From: Streptomyces sp. TN58
GTDB lineage: Bacteria; Actinomycetota; Actinomycetes; Streptomycetales; Streptomycetaceae
Length of the DNA stretch: 64,000 nucleotides
Reading direction: 5' to 3'
NCBI RefSeq assembly: GCF_001941845.1
Contig: NZ_CP018870.1
Coordinates: forward strand, 2,325,001 to 2,389,000
Under the pieces are notes generated by a model. It had not been told where the DNA came from and made no database searches. It worked only from the letters and a program-made list of their open reading frames with translations. The position numbers and the translations under genes were made by a program. Shown in pieces: positions 18,478-27,278 of this stretch. Every line of letters starts with the position of its first letter. The stretch's first letter is position 1.

Positions 18478-20061
18478 TCAGGCGGGCTCCGGCACCCGAG
18501 GGCGCCGCTCCGGACGCGGCGTGCGGTCCGGGTGCCGTGCGGTGGTGTCCTCGCGGTCGGGAAGCAGGGCCGGCAGCACGACGGCGACGGCGGCCACCGC
18601 GTACACGCAGGTCCACAGGGCCCAGCCGCCGGGCGGCGCCCAGTGCGCCGACGTCGCCACCCACGAACCCTTGGTGCCGACGGCGAAGCGGCGCAGCGTC
18701 CAGTAGAAGGCCGCCACGTCGGCCAGAGCGAGACCGGCGACGGCGAAACCCGTCAGCCGCCGCCAGCGGAAGCCCTGCGCGGGGGCGCGCGTGGCACAGA
18801 TCAGCACGGCCATCAGCGGCAGGCCGACGGCGAAGGGCAGCAGGTAGCGGCCCTGCCACACCATGCCGATCCGCTCCGCCTGGGAGGCCTGCGCGGCGAC
18901 CGGCACCATCACGACGGCGACGAGCATGCCGAGCACCGCCACCACGTCGCGTCCGCGGCCGTACACGAGCGCCAGCGCGACGACGGTCGCGAGGACCGCC
19001 ATCCACACCAGGTACATCAGGGACGGGGCGGGGGTGTCGAGCCAGCCGAAGAAGCCGAGCATCTGCTTGATGTAGACCTCGGTGTTGCCGAGGGTCCTCT
19101 TCGCGGCCACGCCCGTGGTCAGCGAGTCGGGAATGTCGATCTTCGAATTGTCGGGGTGCCCGGCCGCCCAGAGCAGCGCACCGGCCGTCGCCAGGCCCAG
19201 CAGGCCCGTCCAGAGCCACAGCGCCTTGCGGCGCAGCACCTGTCCCAGCACCCCGCGCCGCTGCGTGAGCAGCAGGCAGAAGAAGACCGCGCCGCCGAAC
19301 CAGATCAGGCCGAGGGGCCGGATGTTGATCAGCACGAGGCCGCCGACGCCCAGCCTGGCCAGGCGGCGGTTCAGCAGGACCGGGTCGGGCGACAGGACGA
19401 TCGACAGCAGGGCCGTCCACACCAGGATCCCGGCGGCGATCTCGCCCCCGCTGGGGTTGACCATGCCCGCCATGTAGAGCGTCATCGGCGTGGCCGCGGC
19501 GAACACGCCGAGCATCGCCAGCGCCCGCCGCCGCCACTCGGCGGCCGTGACCACCGCGCTCGCCAGGAGCGCCGAGCAGAGCAGCGCCGACATGAAGCGC
19601 ATGAGGTACAGCCCCTTGGGGCCGTCGACCAGCAGGCTCGGCCAGCCGGTCACCAGGTAGTAGCCCGGGTGGTAGCGGCCGGCCGCCGTGGTGGCCTGCG
19701 CGGTCTTCTCGGAGTTGCCGAGCGACGGCGTGCAGGACGCCGGCTGGGCCTGCCGCCACGAGTAGCACTCGTGCATGGTCGGCAGGTTCCGGTACCACTC
19801 CGGGAGCTGCACCCCGGTCTCGGCGAAGTGGCCCTCGATGCCGGCGACCGTGTGCGGCACCATCACCTCGGTTCCGCCGATCTGCCCCCTGGCGACGGCG
19901 GCGGCACGGATGAAGTGCGCGTGCTCGTCGGGGGAGCTGCCCAGCGGACTGGCGGCCGCCCACGCGCCCGTCAGCGTGAAGAACAGCGCGAAGGAGATCA
20001 GCCAGAGCCGTTTGGGTGTCCTGGCCGACCAGTCGGCCGGCCGCGTCAGCGCGGAAGTCAT
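18478..20061 (-). CDS. DUF2142 family multispanning membrane protein
   Basis: A protein of 527 residues with about eleven or twelve membrane segments. SPDEHAHFIRA after the first segment and QGRYLLPFAVGLPL near the C-terminus are the DUF2142 signatures, and the family is related in layout to GT-C glycosyltransferases that use lipid-linked sugars. The acidic SPDE motif after the first helix fits a GT-C catalytic loop. It begins 14 bp after the stop of the upstream membrane protein gene, so the two are co-transcribed and probably act on the same cell-envelope glycan. Confidence 0.82.
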   Translation of the reverse strand: MTSALTRPADWSARTPKRLWLISFALFFTLTGAWAAASPLGSSPDEHAHFIRAAAVARGQIGGTEVMVPHTVAGIEGHFAETGVQLPEWYRNLPTMHECYSWRQAQPASCTPSLGNSEKTAQATTAAGRYHPGYYLVTGWPSLLVDGPKGLYLMRFMSALLCSALLASAVVTAAEWRRRALAMLGVFAAATPMTLYMAGMVNPSGGEIAAGILVWTALLSIVLSPDPVLLNRRLARLGVGGLVLINIRPLGLIWFGGAVFFCLLLTQRRGVLGQVLRRKALWLWTGLLGLATAGALLWAAGHPDNSKIDIPDSLTTGVAAKRTLGNTEVYIKQMLGFFGWLDTPAPSLMYLVWMAVLATVVALALVYGRGRDVVAVLGMLVAVVMVPVAAQASQAERIGMVWQGRYLLPFAVGLPLMAVLICATRAPAQGFRWRRLTGFAVAGLALADVAAFYWTLRRFAVGTKGSWVATSAHWAPPGGWALWTCVYAVAAVAVVLPALLPDREDTTARHPDRTPRPERRPRVPEPA

Positions 20062-20074
20062 CGGTCCCCCGGGG

Positions 20075-21763
20075 TCATCGGATGAAGCTGAGCCAGCTCT
20101 GGTCGCCGTCCTTGGAGCACGTGCCGCCGGGCGCGTACTTCGGGCAGCTGCCGTCCTGCTCCGTGATGGTGTGCGACACCCACGGCAGGATCCGGTACGT
20201 GTTCTCCTTGGCCGGCATGTAGCGGTCGGCCATCGAGGAGGAGACGGTGCCCAGGAGCAGCAGCAGGGCGCACATCGTCCCGATCACCGCGCCTTCGCGT
20301 CCGGGGAAGCCGGTGCCCGGACCACCCGGCAAAACGGCCGGGGCCGCCGAGGGCTCTTCGGCCGCCGTGGCCTGCGGGCGGCGCGCGGCCATCCGCTGCG
20401 ACACCAGGTGGACGACGAGCGCGCACAGCAGCAGTCCGCAGTAGAGCAGCTGGTTGTTCGTGCGGGTGTAGAGCTGGACGGTCTGCGTCTCGTACATGTT
20501 CGAGGCGATGTACATGCGCATCACCCACGCGCTGATGAACATGGCGGCGATGGTGACCACCATCGGCTTGCGCAGGCCCAGCCAGATCGCGGCGCCGAGG
20601 CCGGCGAAGGTGACCAGGGCGAACAGCCCGACCCCGCCGTACTCGCCGGGCAGCGGCCATTCGCCGACCTTGCCGGGCATGTCCGTGCGCCACATGAGGT
20701 AGTAGGCCGGGTCGGTGAAGTTGTCGAACCGGAAGTTGTAGTCCTTCGTGGTCTGGCCCTCGGTCAGCATGACCATGAGGTAGCGGCCGGCGACCACCAG
20801 GAACGCCGCGAGGGACGCGCCGAGGAAGGCGGCGCCCTTGAGCCGGCCCTCCCTCCACGGGAAGTACAGCAGCGCGGCGAACAGCACACCCGCCGCGCTC
20901 CACAGGAACCAGCCCGAGTAGGTGAGGAAGAGCACGCCGAGCAGCGCGCCGAATCCCGCGCCCTTGAGCAGCAGCGGGCGCCAGCCCTGCGTACCGCTGC
21001 GGCTGAGCGAGACCACCATCGCCACCAGGACGGGGACCAGCACCACGAGGACGGTCTGGCTGTACGGCTTGTACGCGTCGATCAGCGCGAAGGCGGGGGC
21101 GACGCCGAAGGCCAGGGCCCGGACGGGGCCGAGCAGCAGGCGCCAGGAGAGGTAGACCAGCGGTCCGAACGCGGCGGCGCCGAGGATCTGGAGGTCCTTG
21201 AAGGCGTACGCGGTGTTGCCGCCGCGGAACCACTCGGCGTAGTAGCCGAGGGTGTGGAGGGGGGCCGGCGGGTAGACCGGCGAGCCCGAGGGGCGGCCGT
21301 TGGCGACGGCGTGGGCCCACTCGACGATGCGGCCGCTGTCGCCGTTGAGGCCGAACATCGGCCACGGGGTCCCGTGGAGGGCGACGACCGCGCCGGCGGC
21401 GACGAAGCCGCTGGCCAGGCCGGCGAGGCCGGCGGCGGCGAAGCGGGTGGCCAGGTCGAAGTGCCGGCCCCCTCGCAGTCGTACGGCCAGCGCCACCGCG
21501 CCGATGAGGACCAGGCCTATGAGCGCGAACCGCAGCTGGATCGCGGCGAGGCCGCTGACCTGCGCGATCCGGTCGAGCGGATTGAAGTTGAAGCCGCGCG
21601 CCAGCAGCGGCAGCACGAGCGCCGCGGCGAAGGCGACAGCCGCTTCGAGGAGCAGGAGCACGCCACGTGAGAGCCCGCGCCGGGCGGCCGGTATCGGGCG
21701 GGCGGGCGCGGCCGGTCCGCCCGGGGGCAGCACTCTCGCGGTGCCCTCGGTACTGACTGTCAC
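20075..21763 (-). CDS. Multispanning membrane protein, GT-C/arabinofuranosyltransferase-like
   Basis: A protein of 562 residues with about thirteen hydrophobic segments. After the third segment a loop with FGLNGDSGRIVEWAHAVANG resembles the GDxGxR loop of AftA-type (GT85) arabinofuranosyltransferases, and a C-terminal soluble tail with two cysteines follows. Streptomycetes lack arabinogalactan, so the real acceptor is unclear; the AftA link is family resemblance only. GTG 21763 is preferred for AGGGA upstream; a longer frame reaches 21820. It forms an operon with the DUF2142 protein. Moderate confidence in glycosyltransferase function. Confidence 0.7.
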   Translation of the reverse strand: MTVSTEGTARVLPPGGPAAPARPIPAARRGLSRGVLLLLEAAVAFAAALVLPLLARGFNFNPLDRIAQVSGLAAIQLRFALIGLVLIGAVALAVRLRGGRHFDLATRFAAAGLAGLASGFVAAGAVVALHGTPWPMFGLNGDSGRIVEWAHAVANGRPSGSPVYPPAPLHTLGYYAEWFRGGNTAYAFKDLQILGAAAFGPLVYLSWRLLLGPVRALAFGVAPAFALIDAYKPYSQTVLVVLVPVLVAMVVSLSRSGTQGWRPLLLKGAGFGALLGVLFLTYSGWFLWSAAGVLFAALLYFPWREGRLKGAAFLGASLAAFLVVAGRYLMVMLTEGQTTKDYNFRFDNFTDPAYYLMWRTDMPGKVGEWPLPGEYGGVGLFALVTFAGLGAAIWLGLRKPMVVTIAAMFISAWVMRMYIASNMYETQTVQLYTRTNNQLLYCGLLLCALVVHLVSQRMAARRPQATAAEEPSAAPAVLPGGPGTGFPGREGAVIGTMCALLLLLGTVSSSMADRYMPAKENTYRILPWVSHTITEQDGSCPKYAPGGTCSKDGDQSWLSFIR

Positions 21764-21928
21764 TGCTGTTTCCCTACTGCTGGTCGGTCCTCGGCCCGGT
21801 GGCCGGTCGTGGCTCGGCAAGCCGCCGCGCGACTGGCGGCCCCCACCGGAGCTCCGGCCAGGGCGAACTCAGGAGTGGTGAGAGACAGCCTTGGCACTTG
21901 CTGCCCTGCATCCTACGGGGCCGGGATC

Positions 21929-22264
21929 TTACGCCGAATCCGGGAGGAGGTGCTTGGCGCCCCACTCCCCGAGCGGTTCCAGGGCGGCGTTCAGGGCCTG
22001 GCCCAGCGGGGTCAGGGAGTACTCGACACGCGGGGGGACCTCGTCGTACACCTCGCGGTGCACGATGCCGTCGGTCTCCAGCTCGCGCAGCTGGGCGGCG
22101 AGCACCTTCTCGGAGACACCGGGGACGAGCCTGCGCAGCTCGCCGAAGCGGCGCGGGCGCTGCTCCAGCTCCCACAGGAGCGACACCTTCCATTTCCCGT
22201 CGATCACGGACATCGCCGCGGCGATCCCGCAGTGATCCGCACCGGGCCTTCTCGCCCCCGCCAT
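21929..22264 (-). CDS. HxlR-family transcriptional regulator
   Basis: A protein of 111 residues with the HxlR winged helix: IDGKWKVSLLWELEQRPRRF, GELRRLVPGVSEKVLAAQLR, EVPPRVEYSLTPLGQAL. Cys12 near the N-terminus is the conserved cysteine that HypR/HxlR proteins use to sense oxidants or aldehydes. It is divergent from an NAD(P)-dependent oxidoreductase with a perfect 8-bp dyad between them, so redox-controlled repression of that gene is likely. Confidence 0.92.
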   Translation of the reverse strand: MAGARRPGADHCGIAAAMSVIDGKWKVSLLWELEQRPRRFGELRRLVPGVSEKVLAAQLRELETDGIVHREVYDEVPPRVEYSLTPLGQALNAALEPLGEWGAKHLLPDSA

Positions 22265-22289
22265 CGCGCACCCTCCCGACCTGCTCGCT

Positions 22290-22319
22290 CACCTCGGGGT
22301 AACCACCCACTCCGAGGTG
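22290..22319. promoter_or_regulatory. Dyad operator candidate for HxlR
   Basis: CACCTCGG at 22290-22297 and CCGAGGTG at 22312-22319 are exact reverse complements separated by 14 bases. They lie between the divergent HxlR and oxidoreductase genes. Binding by HxlR is inferred from position. Confidence 0.5.
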
Positions 22320-22360
22320 CGTACTTGAGCTCCCCACTGCCTGCCACCAGGCTAAACGCC

Positions 22361-23248
22361 ATGACCGACACCACACCGACGAAATCCCTCACCCTGCTCG
22401 GACTCGGTGACATGGGCACCTCCCTGGCCCGCACCTGGCTCGCCGCCGGGCACCGCCTCACCGTCTGGAACCGCACCCCCGCCAAGGCCGCACCGCTCGT
22501 CGCCGAGGGCGCCGTCGCCGCCCCGAGCGCCGCGGCGGCCGTCGCGGCGAACGACCTGGTCGTGACCTGCCTGCTGGACGACGCCAGCGTCCGCTCCACC
22601 CTGGAGGGGATCGACCTGACCGGCAAGGACCTCGTCGACCTCACCACCGGCACCCCCGCCGAGGCCCGTGCCCGGGCCGCCTGGGCCGAGGCCCGCGGGG
22701 CCCGGTACACCGACGGCGGGATCATGGCCACACCCGACATGATCGGCGTCCCGGAGACCGGCGGGTACGTCTTCTACAGCGGCTCCCGATCCCTCTTCGA
22801 CGCCCGTCGCGCCACGCTGGAGGTCCCGGCCGGGGCCCGCTTCGTCGGGGAGGACCCCGGACACGCCGCCCTGCACGACGTCGCGCTGCTCAGCGCGATG
22901 TACGGACTGTTCGCCGGCATCTCTCACGCCTACGCCCTGACGGAGGGCGAGGACATCGCCCCGAAGGACCTGGCCCCGCTGCTGTCCGAGTGGCTGGGCG
23001 CGATGGGCTTCTTCGTCGGCAACGCCGCCGAGCGCCTGACCTCGCGCGACTTCACCAGCGGGGTGGTGTCCAACCTCGCCATGCAGGTCGCGGCGAGCGG
23101 CACCCTGCTGCGCACGGCCGAGGAGCAGGGCGTCAGCGCGGAGCTGATCTCCCCCTACCTGGACCTGATGCGCCGCCGGCTGACGGCGGACCCGGCCGCC
23201 CACGGCGGGGAGGACACGGCGGGGGCCGTCCTGCTGCTGAAGCGGTAG
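22361..23248 (+). CDS. NAD(P)-dependent oxidoreductase, beta-hydroxyacid dehydrogenase/imine reductase fold
   Basis: A protein of 295 residues. Rossmann motif LGLGDMGTSLA is followed by TVWNRTPAKA (NADP type). The C-terminal helical domain (SEWLGAMGFFVGNAAERL) resembles imine reductase-like members, and DGGIMATPDM replaces the DAPVSGG loop. The usual catalytic Lys of hydroxyisobutyrate dehydrogenases is not obvious, which also points to the imine reductase-like branch. It is a distant relative of the gene at 15981-16781. ATG 22361 follows the HxlR dyad; the divergent HxlR gene is its likely regulator. Confidence 0.85.
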   Translation: MTDTTPTKSLTLLGLGDMGTSLARTWLAAGHRLTVWNRTPAKAAPLVAEGAVAAPSAAAAVAANDLVVTCLLDDASVRSTLEGIDLTGKDLVDLTTGTPAEARARAAWAEARGARYTDGGIMATPDMIGVPETGGYVFYSGSRSLFDARRATLEVPAGARFVGEDPGHAALHDVALLSAMYGLFAGISHAYALTEGEDIAPKDLAPLLSEWLGAMGFFVGNAAERLTSRDFTSGVVSNLAMQVAASGTLLRTAEEQGVSAELISPYLDLMRRRLTADPAAHGGEDTAGAVLLLKR

Positions 23249-23266
23249 GGCCCGCGGGGCGGGCGG

Positions 23267-24067
23267 TTACGGGAAGGCGGGCGGGGGCGGGCCGAAGCCC
23301 GCGGGGGTGGTCTCGGCGGCCGGGGACTCGTCGGTGCGCATCAGGTCGCGTGCCATGAGGGTGGCTCCCGCCACGGCGCCCGGCATCAGGAACACCGCGA
23401 CGAGCGGCACCAGGAACGCCAGGACCAGCGGCACTCCGAAGCCCAGCACCAGCATCCGCCGGGAGCGCAGCAGCACCAGCCGCTCGGGCAGCTCCATCTT
23501 GCGGCGCTGGAGGGCGACGGAGGTGAGCTCCTGGGTGAGGAAGTAGCCGGAGACGCAGAACCCGATCACCGGCACGACCGTCTGGCCGATCACCGGGACG
23601 AAGCCGAGGACGAAGAGCCCGATGCCGTAGAGCAGCACGCGGGCGAGCACCTTGACGCTGTCCCGGGCGGAGATCCACAGCTCCCGCCACAGCGGCAGGC
23701 CGGACTGCGGGACCTCGCCGCCCTCGCCGCGGTCGACCTGCTCGGAGAGGGACTCGTAGAAGGGCTGGCCGATCAGCAGGGTCACCGCGGTGAAGGTGAT
23801 CACGGCGAGGAAGAGTCCGAGGCCGAAGAACAGGGCGGTGAGGAAGCCGCGGAAGAGTCCGAGCCAGGGCGCGGACCAGTCGTCGGCGAAGGGGGTCGCC
23901 CAGGCGGTCAGGTCGTCGGCGCCGTAGCCGAGGCCGATGAGGGCGCCGGCGTACAGGGCGAGCGAGACCAGCCCCGGCAGCAGCCCGAAGCCCAGCCATC
24001 GCCCGTGGCGCAACACCCATCGCTGTCCGGCCAGCAAGTACCGGAAGCCCCCCGCAAGATCGTGCAT
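23267..24067 (-). CDS. EI24 domain-containing membrane protein
   Basis: A protein of 266 residues with about six membrane segments. FRYLLAGQRWVLRHGRWLGF at the N-terminus and PFYESLSEQVDRGEGGEVP after the second helix mark the EI24/CysZ-like family. CysZ proteins mediate sulfate uptake, but the actinobacterial EI24 branch has no assigned substrate. A proline-rich tail ends the protein. It is a single gene, separated from ohr by a strong terminator. Confidence 0.82.
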   Translation of the reverse strand: MHDLAGGFRYLLAGQRWVLRHGRWLGFGLLPGLVSLALYAGALIGLGYGADDLTAWATPFADDWSAPWLGLFRGFLTALFFGLGLFLAVITFTAVTLLIGQPFYESLSEQVDRGEGGEVPQSGLPLWRELWISARDSVKVLARVLLYGIGLFVLGFVPVIGQTVVPVIGFCVSGYFLTQELTSVALQRRKMELPERLVLLRSRRMLVLGFGVPLVLAFLVPLVAVFLMPGAVAGATLMARDLMRTDESPAAETTPAGFGPPPPAFP

Positions 24068-24080
24068 GGCGCCAGTCTAC

Positions 24081-24118
24081 GGCGAGGGCCGCACCCCGGT
24101 CGGGGTGCGGCCCTCGCC
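24081..24118 (-). terminator. Strong terminator after ohr
   Basis: Arms 24081-24098 and 24101-24118 are exact complements over 18 bp, centred on GT, giving a 17-bp stem with a four-base loop. It lies between the stop of ohr and the start of the EI24 gene, both on the minus strand. No T tract follows, as is usual in Streptomyces. Confidence 0.82.
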
Positions 24119-24132
24119 GTGCGGCTGCCGGA

Positions 24133-24555
24133 TCAGACGGCGAGCTCGACGGTGATGTTGCCGCGGGTGGCCTTGGAGTACGGGCAGACCTCGTGGGCCT
24201 TCTCGATGAGCTCCTTGGCGGTGGCGGCGTCCACGTTCGGGATCACGGCCGAGATCTTGACGATCAGACCGAAGCCCTCGTCGTTCTTGCCGATGCCGAC
24301 CTCGGCGGTGACCGTGGAGCCGGAGATGTCGGCGTTCACGTTCTTGGCGACGACACCGAGGGCGCCCTGGAAGCAGGCGCTGTAGCCGGCGGCGAAGAGC
24401 TGCTCCGGGTTGGTGCCGGCGCCGCTGCCGCCGAGCTCCTTGGGCGGGTTCACGACGACGTCGAGCCGGCCGTCGCTGGTGGCGACGCGGCCGTCACGGC
24501 CGTTCTCGGCGGTGGCCACGGCGGTGTACGCGACGTCGGACTGCTGGATGGACAT
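24133..24555 (-). CDS. ohr: Organic hydroperoxide resistance protein (OsmC/Ohr family)
   Basis: A protein of 140 residues. The thiol peroxidase centre is complete: Cys61 in GYSACFQGAL and Cys124 in HEVCPYSKATRGN. Ohr reduces organic and lipid hydroperoxides in the cytoplasm using dithiol cofactors. AGGAGG precedes ATG 24555. Streptomyces ohr genes are often paired with a MarR-type OhrR. Here the nearest MarR gene (30127) belongs to the split oxidoreductase, which is next upstream on this strand; before the element inserted, that MarR lay only about 1.2 kb from ohr. Confidence 0.93.
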   Translation of the reverse strand: MSIQQSDVAYTAVATAENGRDGRVATSDGRLDVVVNPPKELGGSGAGTNPEQLFAAGYSACFQGALGVVAKNVNADISGSTVTAEVGIGKNDEGFGLIVKISAVIPNVDAATAKELIEKAHEVCPYSKATRGNITVELAV

Positions 24556-24620
24556 GAAGAATGTTCCTCCTGGTAATCGCCGCGACTCGCGCCCACGGTC
24601 ACGACGGTTGTGGGGTGAGC

Positions 24621-25475
24621 CTAACCGGTGAAGGAAACGATCATCTTCCCGGTGTTCTCTCCGCGGAGCATGCCGAGGAAGGCGGAGGCGGCGTTCTCGA
24701 CGCCCTCGACGACCGTCTCGTCGTAGCGCAGCTCACCGGAGCGCAGCCATCCGGCGACGTCCTGGACGAACTGCTGCTGTAGACCGGCGTGGTCGCTGAC
24801 GAGGATGCCCTGCAGGCGCAGGCGCTTGCCGATGACCTGCATGAGGTTGCGCGGGCCGGGGGCGACCTCGGTGTCGTTGTAGTGGGCTATCGCACCGCAG
24901 AGGGTGGCGCGGCCGCCCACGTTCATGGAGGAGATGGCAGCCTCCAGGTGGTCGCCGCCGACGTTGTCGAAGTAGACGTCGACACCCTCGGGGGCGGCCG
25001 CGGGCAGCTGCTCGGCGACGGGGCCGTTCTTGTAGTTGAAGGCGGCGTCGAAGCCGTACTTCTCCGTGAGGAGCGTCACCTTCTCGTCGGAGCCGGCGGA
25101 GCCGATGACGCGGGACGCGCCCTTGATCTTCGCGAACTGGCCGACGAGGCCGCCGACCGCACCCGCGGCGCCGGAGACGAAGACGGAGTCGCCCTCCTTG
25201 AAGGAGGCGACCTCGAAGAGGCCGGCGTAGGCGGTCAGGCCCGGCATGCCGAGGACGCCGAGGTAGGCGGAGAGCGGGGCGAGGGAGGCGTCGACCTTGG
25301 TGGCGTGCTGCGCGTCGAGCTCCGCGTACTCGCGCCAGCCCAGGCCGTGCAGGACGTGGTCGCCGACGGCGAAGCCCTCGGCGTCGGAGACGACGACCTC
25401 GCCGACCGCGCCGCCGTCCATGGGCCGGTCGAGCTGGAACGGCGGGATGTAGGACTTCACGTCGTTCATCCGGCC
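24621..25475 (-). pseudogene. NADP-dependent oxidoreductase, 3' part of a gene split by integration
   Basis: This is the C-terminal 282 codons of a zinc-independent medium-chain reductase of the CurA/leukotriene B4 12-hydroxydehydrogenase type. Seen are VFVSGAAGAVGGLVGQFAKI (nucleotide-binding AAGAVG), VDVYFDNVGGDHLEA and the C-terminal NTGKMIVSF. The first 58 codons lie at 29858-30031 beyond the integrated element. An ATG (25467-25469) at the junction could restart translation, but the product would lack the first strand of the catalytic domain, including DPYMRGR. It is probably inactive while the element is integrated. Confidence 0.92.
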
Positions 25476-25497
25476 CCGGATGTTGGCTGAGTGACAA
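25463..25497. other. attL, left junction of the integrated element
   Basis: Chromosomal half CGTTCATCCGG (25463-25473), then the candidate crossover dinucleotide CC (25474-25475), then element half CCGGAT-3-GGC-4-TGACAA (25476-25497). The 8-bp string ATCCGGCC (25468-25475) is shared with attR. The chromosomal half ends inside the oxidoreductase codons for Met-Asn-Asp. Deduced by aligning both junctions and requiring an unbroken reading frame. Confidence 0.88.
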
Positions 25498-25511
25498 ACA
25501 TGCGCTAGGCT
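25483..25511 (+). promoter_or_regulatory. Candidate integrase promoter inside attL
   Basis: TTGGCT (25483-25488), 17-bp spacer, TAGGCT (25506-25511): a reasonable housekeeping-type promoter. It starts within the element arm of the attachment site and would leave a leader of roughly 65 nt before the integrase ATG 25583. Integration or excision would not separate it from the gene, because the arm travels with the element. Confidence 0.5.
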
Positions 25512-25582
25512 CTGACCAGCACAGAGACACAGGGAGCGAGCACACGGGGCGCTGCGGCAAGCAGCGAAGGGGAGGGACCGAG

Positions 25583-27169
25583 ATGCGGCGGGTACTGCTG
25601 GCTGAGCGGATCTCAGACGACAAGGGCGAGCGGTCCGAGTCTGTAGAGGCTCAGGACATGAAGCTCCACACGAGGGCCGTGGCAGAGGGGAACGTGACCA
25701 TCGTCGGCACGGCAGTTGATCTGTCCGTATCCGGCGGCGTGAACATGTTCGACCGCCCTAAGCTGGGACAGTGGCTGACGCCGGAAGGGCTCTCCCAGTG
25801 GGATGAGCTTTGGGTAACCACTCAGGACCGGCTGAGCCGTGACGACATGCACTTCATGGCCTTTGTGTTCCGTGTCATCGAGTGGCAGAAGACTGTCATT
25901 GTGCTTGATGATCCTCAGTTCAACGAGCAGATGCACACCGCTGAGGGAAGGCTCATCCTTCACGCAAAGGCCCTTGGCCCTGCGAAGGAATTGGAGCGGA
26001 TCAAGATTCGCAACAAGGAATCACACGAGCGTAGGCGGTTCACCAACCGTTGGCCGGGCGGTATCGCTCCCTTTGGGTACCGCGTCGTCAAGCTATACGA
26101 GGACGGCAAGACAGCCGCATACCTTGAACGTGATGACGACATGGCCGCTGAACTGCGGAACATGCGGGAACAGGTCATCGGCGGAGAGACCTTTGTCGGT
26201 CTGGCCAAGGCTCTCAATGACCGGGGTGTTCTGACTGCCAGGGATAGGGCACGTGTCGCCAAGGGAAAGCCTGTAAAGGCCCGTGGCGGGGAAGAAGGAA
26301 CCCCGGAACGCTGGTCCGAGACTTCTGTAAAGAAGCTACTTACTGACGAATCCACCATGGGACGAAAGAAGCACGGCCGAGAGATCATCTATGGCATGGA
26401 CGGGCAGCCTATTCAAATGGCTGACCCTGTGTTCACTCAGGATGAGTGGGAGTCGTTGCAGGCTGCCGTACAGAAGCGGACGCACACCAAGGAACGGCGC
26501 ATCAACGGCACTAGCCCCATGTACGGCGTTGTCCATTGCGGTGAGTGCGGCTCCAAGGCAACCCACAAGGTATCGCGACTCAGGGGAACGACGTACCGCT
26601 ATTACCAGTGCGGCGCATGGCCGAAGGAATCCCGTTGCGTAGGCATCTCATGCCGGGCAGAGGCCATTGAAGAGATGGTGGAAATCCACTTCCTTCAGAA
26701 GTTCGGCAATGCACGCGTAACCAAGCGGGTATGGGTCCCTGGTTCGGACAGCACCAAGGAACTTGCCGACATCACCAAGCGCATGGAGCGTCTGCGCAAG
26801 CAGGATGAAGAAGGAGACTGGGACGACGACCAAGATGGCTACCGATTCCGCATGAGCCAGTACAAGGCACGTAAGAAGGAATTGGAGTCTCAGCCGGTCG
26901 TACCTGCCGGGTGGCGGGATGAAGACCAGGGCATGACCTTTGGTGAACTGTGGCCCAAGCTCGATTTGGAGGGCAAGCGGAAACAACTCATCGAATCCGG
27001 CTACAAGGTCATGGTGGGTAAGAAGACTTTCGCTGTAAGCCCTCAGCCGGACACCCCGGAGGAGCGACAGGCAAAGCGGGATAACTTGACTCCTGAGGAA
27101 ACAGAGCGCGTAGAGGCTTTCCACACCGCCAAGGCAAGCGACCCTCTCGGCCTCACCCCTCGGGCTTGA
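25583..27169 (+). CDS. int: Large serine recombinase (site-specific integrase)
   Basis: A protein of 528 residues. The N-terminal resolvase domain has the catalytic Ser11 in LLAERISDD and the helix-associated TTQDRLSRDD. A recombinase domain follows (PFGYRVVKL ... GGETFVGLAKALNDRGV ... TSVKKLL), then a zinc ribbon (VHCGECGS and YYQCGAWPKESRCV), and a coiled coil (about 400-450, ITKRMERLRKQDEEG). This matches phiC31-type integrases. It catalyses attP x attB exchange through 2-bp staggered cuts and needs a directionality factor for excision. GGGAGG precedes ATG 25583. It lies right beside attL, as expected. Confidence 0.95.
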   Translation: MRRVLLAERISDDKGERSESVEAQDMKLHTRAVAEGNVTIVGTAVDLSVSGGVNMFDRPKLGQWLTPEGLSQWDELWVTTQDRLSRDDMHFMAFVFRVIEWQKTVIVLDDPQFNEQMHTAEGRLILHAKALGPAKELERIKIRNKESHERRRFTNRWPGGIAPFGYRVVKLYEDGKTAAYLERDDDMAAELRNMREQVIGGETFVGLAKALNDRGVLTARDRARVAKGKPVKARGGEEGTPERWSETSVKKLLTDESTMGRKKHGREIIYGMDGQPIQMADPVFTQDEWESLQAAVQKRTHTKERRINGTSPMYGVVHCGECGSKATHKVSRLRGTTYRYYQCGAWPKESRCVGISCRAEAIEEMVEIHFLQKFGNARVTKRVWVPGSDSTKELADITKRMERLRKQDEEGDWDDDQDGYRFRMSQYKARKKELESQPVVPAGWRDEDQGMTFGELWPKLDLEGKRKQLIESGYKVMVGKKTFAVSPQPDTPEERQAKRDNLTPEETERVEAFHTAKASDPLGLTPRA

Positions 27170-27171
27170 GC

Positions 27172-27193
27172 TCTACCCGAGAACGCGAATATT
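27172..27193. promoter_or_regulatory. Element operator candidate, copy 1
   Basis: A 22-bp motif starting TCTACCCGAGAACGCG and ending AATATT, 86 bp upstream of the 69-residue protein gene. It matches 28823-28844 at 20 of 22 positions. It begins just after the integrase stop. The two copies head the two cargo operons of the element, so they are likely bound by the XRE protein encoded in the first operon. Confidence 0.6.
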
Positions 27194-27278
27194 TCCGCTT
27201 CTGCATAGACACCCGACACCGCGTCTCGTACGGTCATGGTCACCAGCCCAACCGGGCTGCACACAAGGGGGTTTCATC

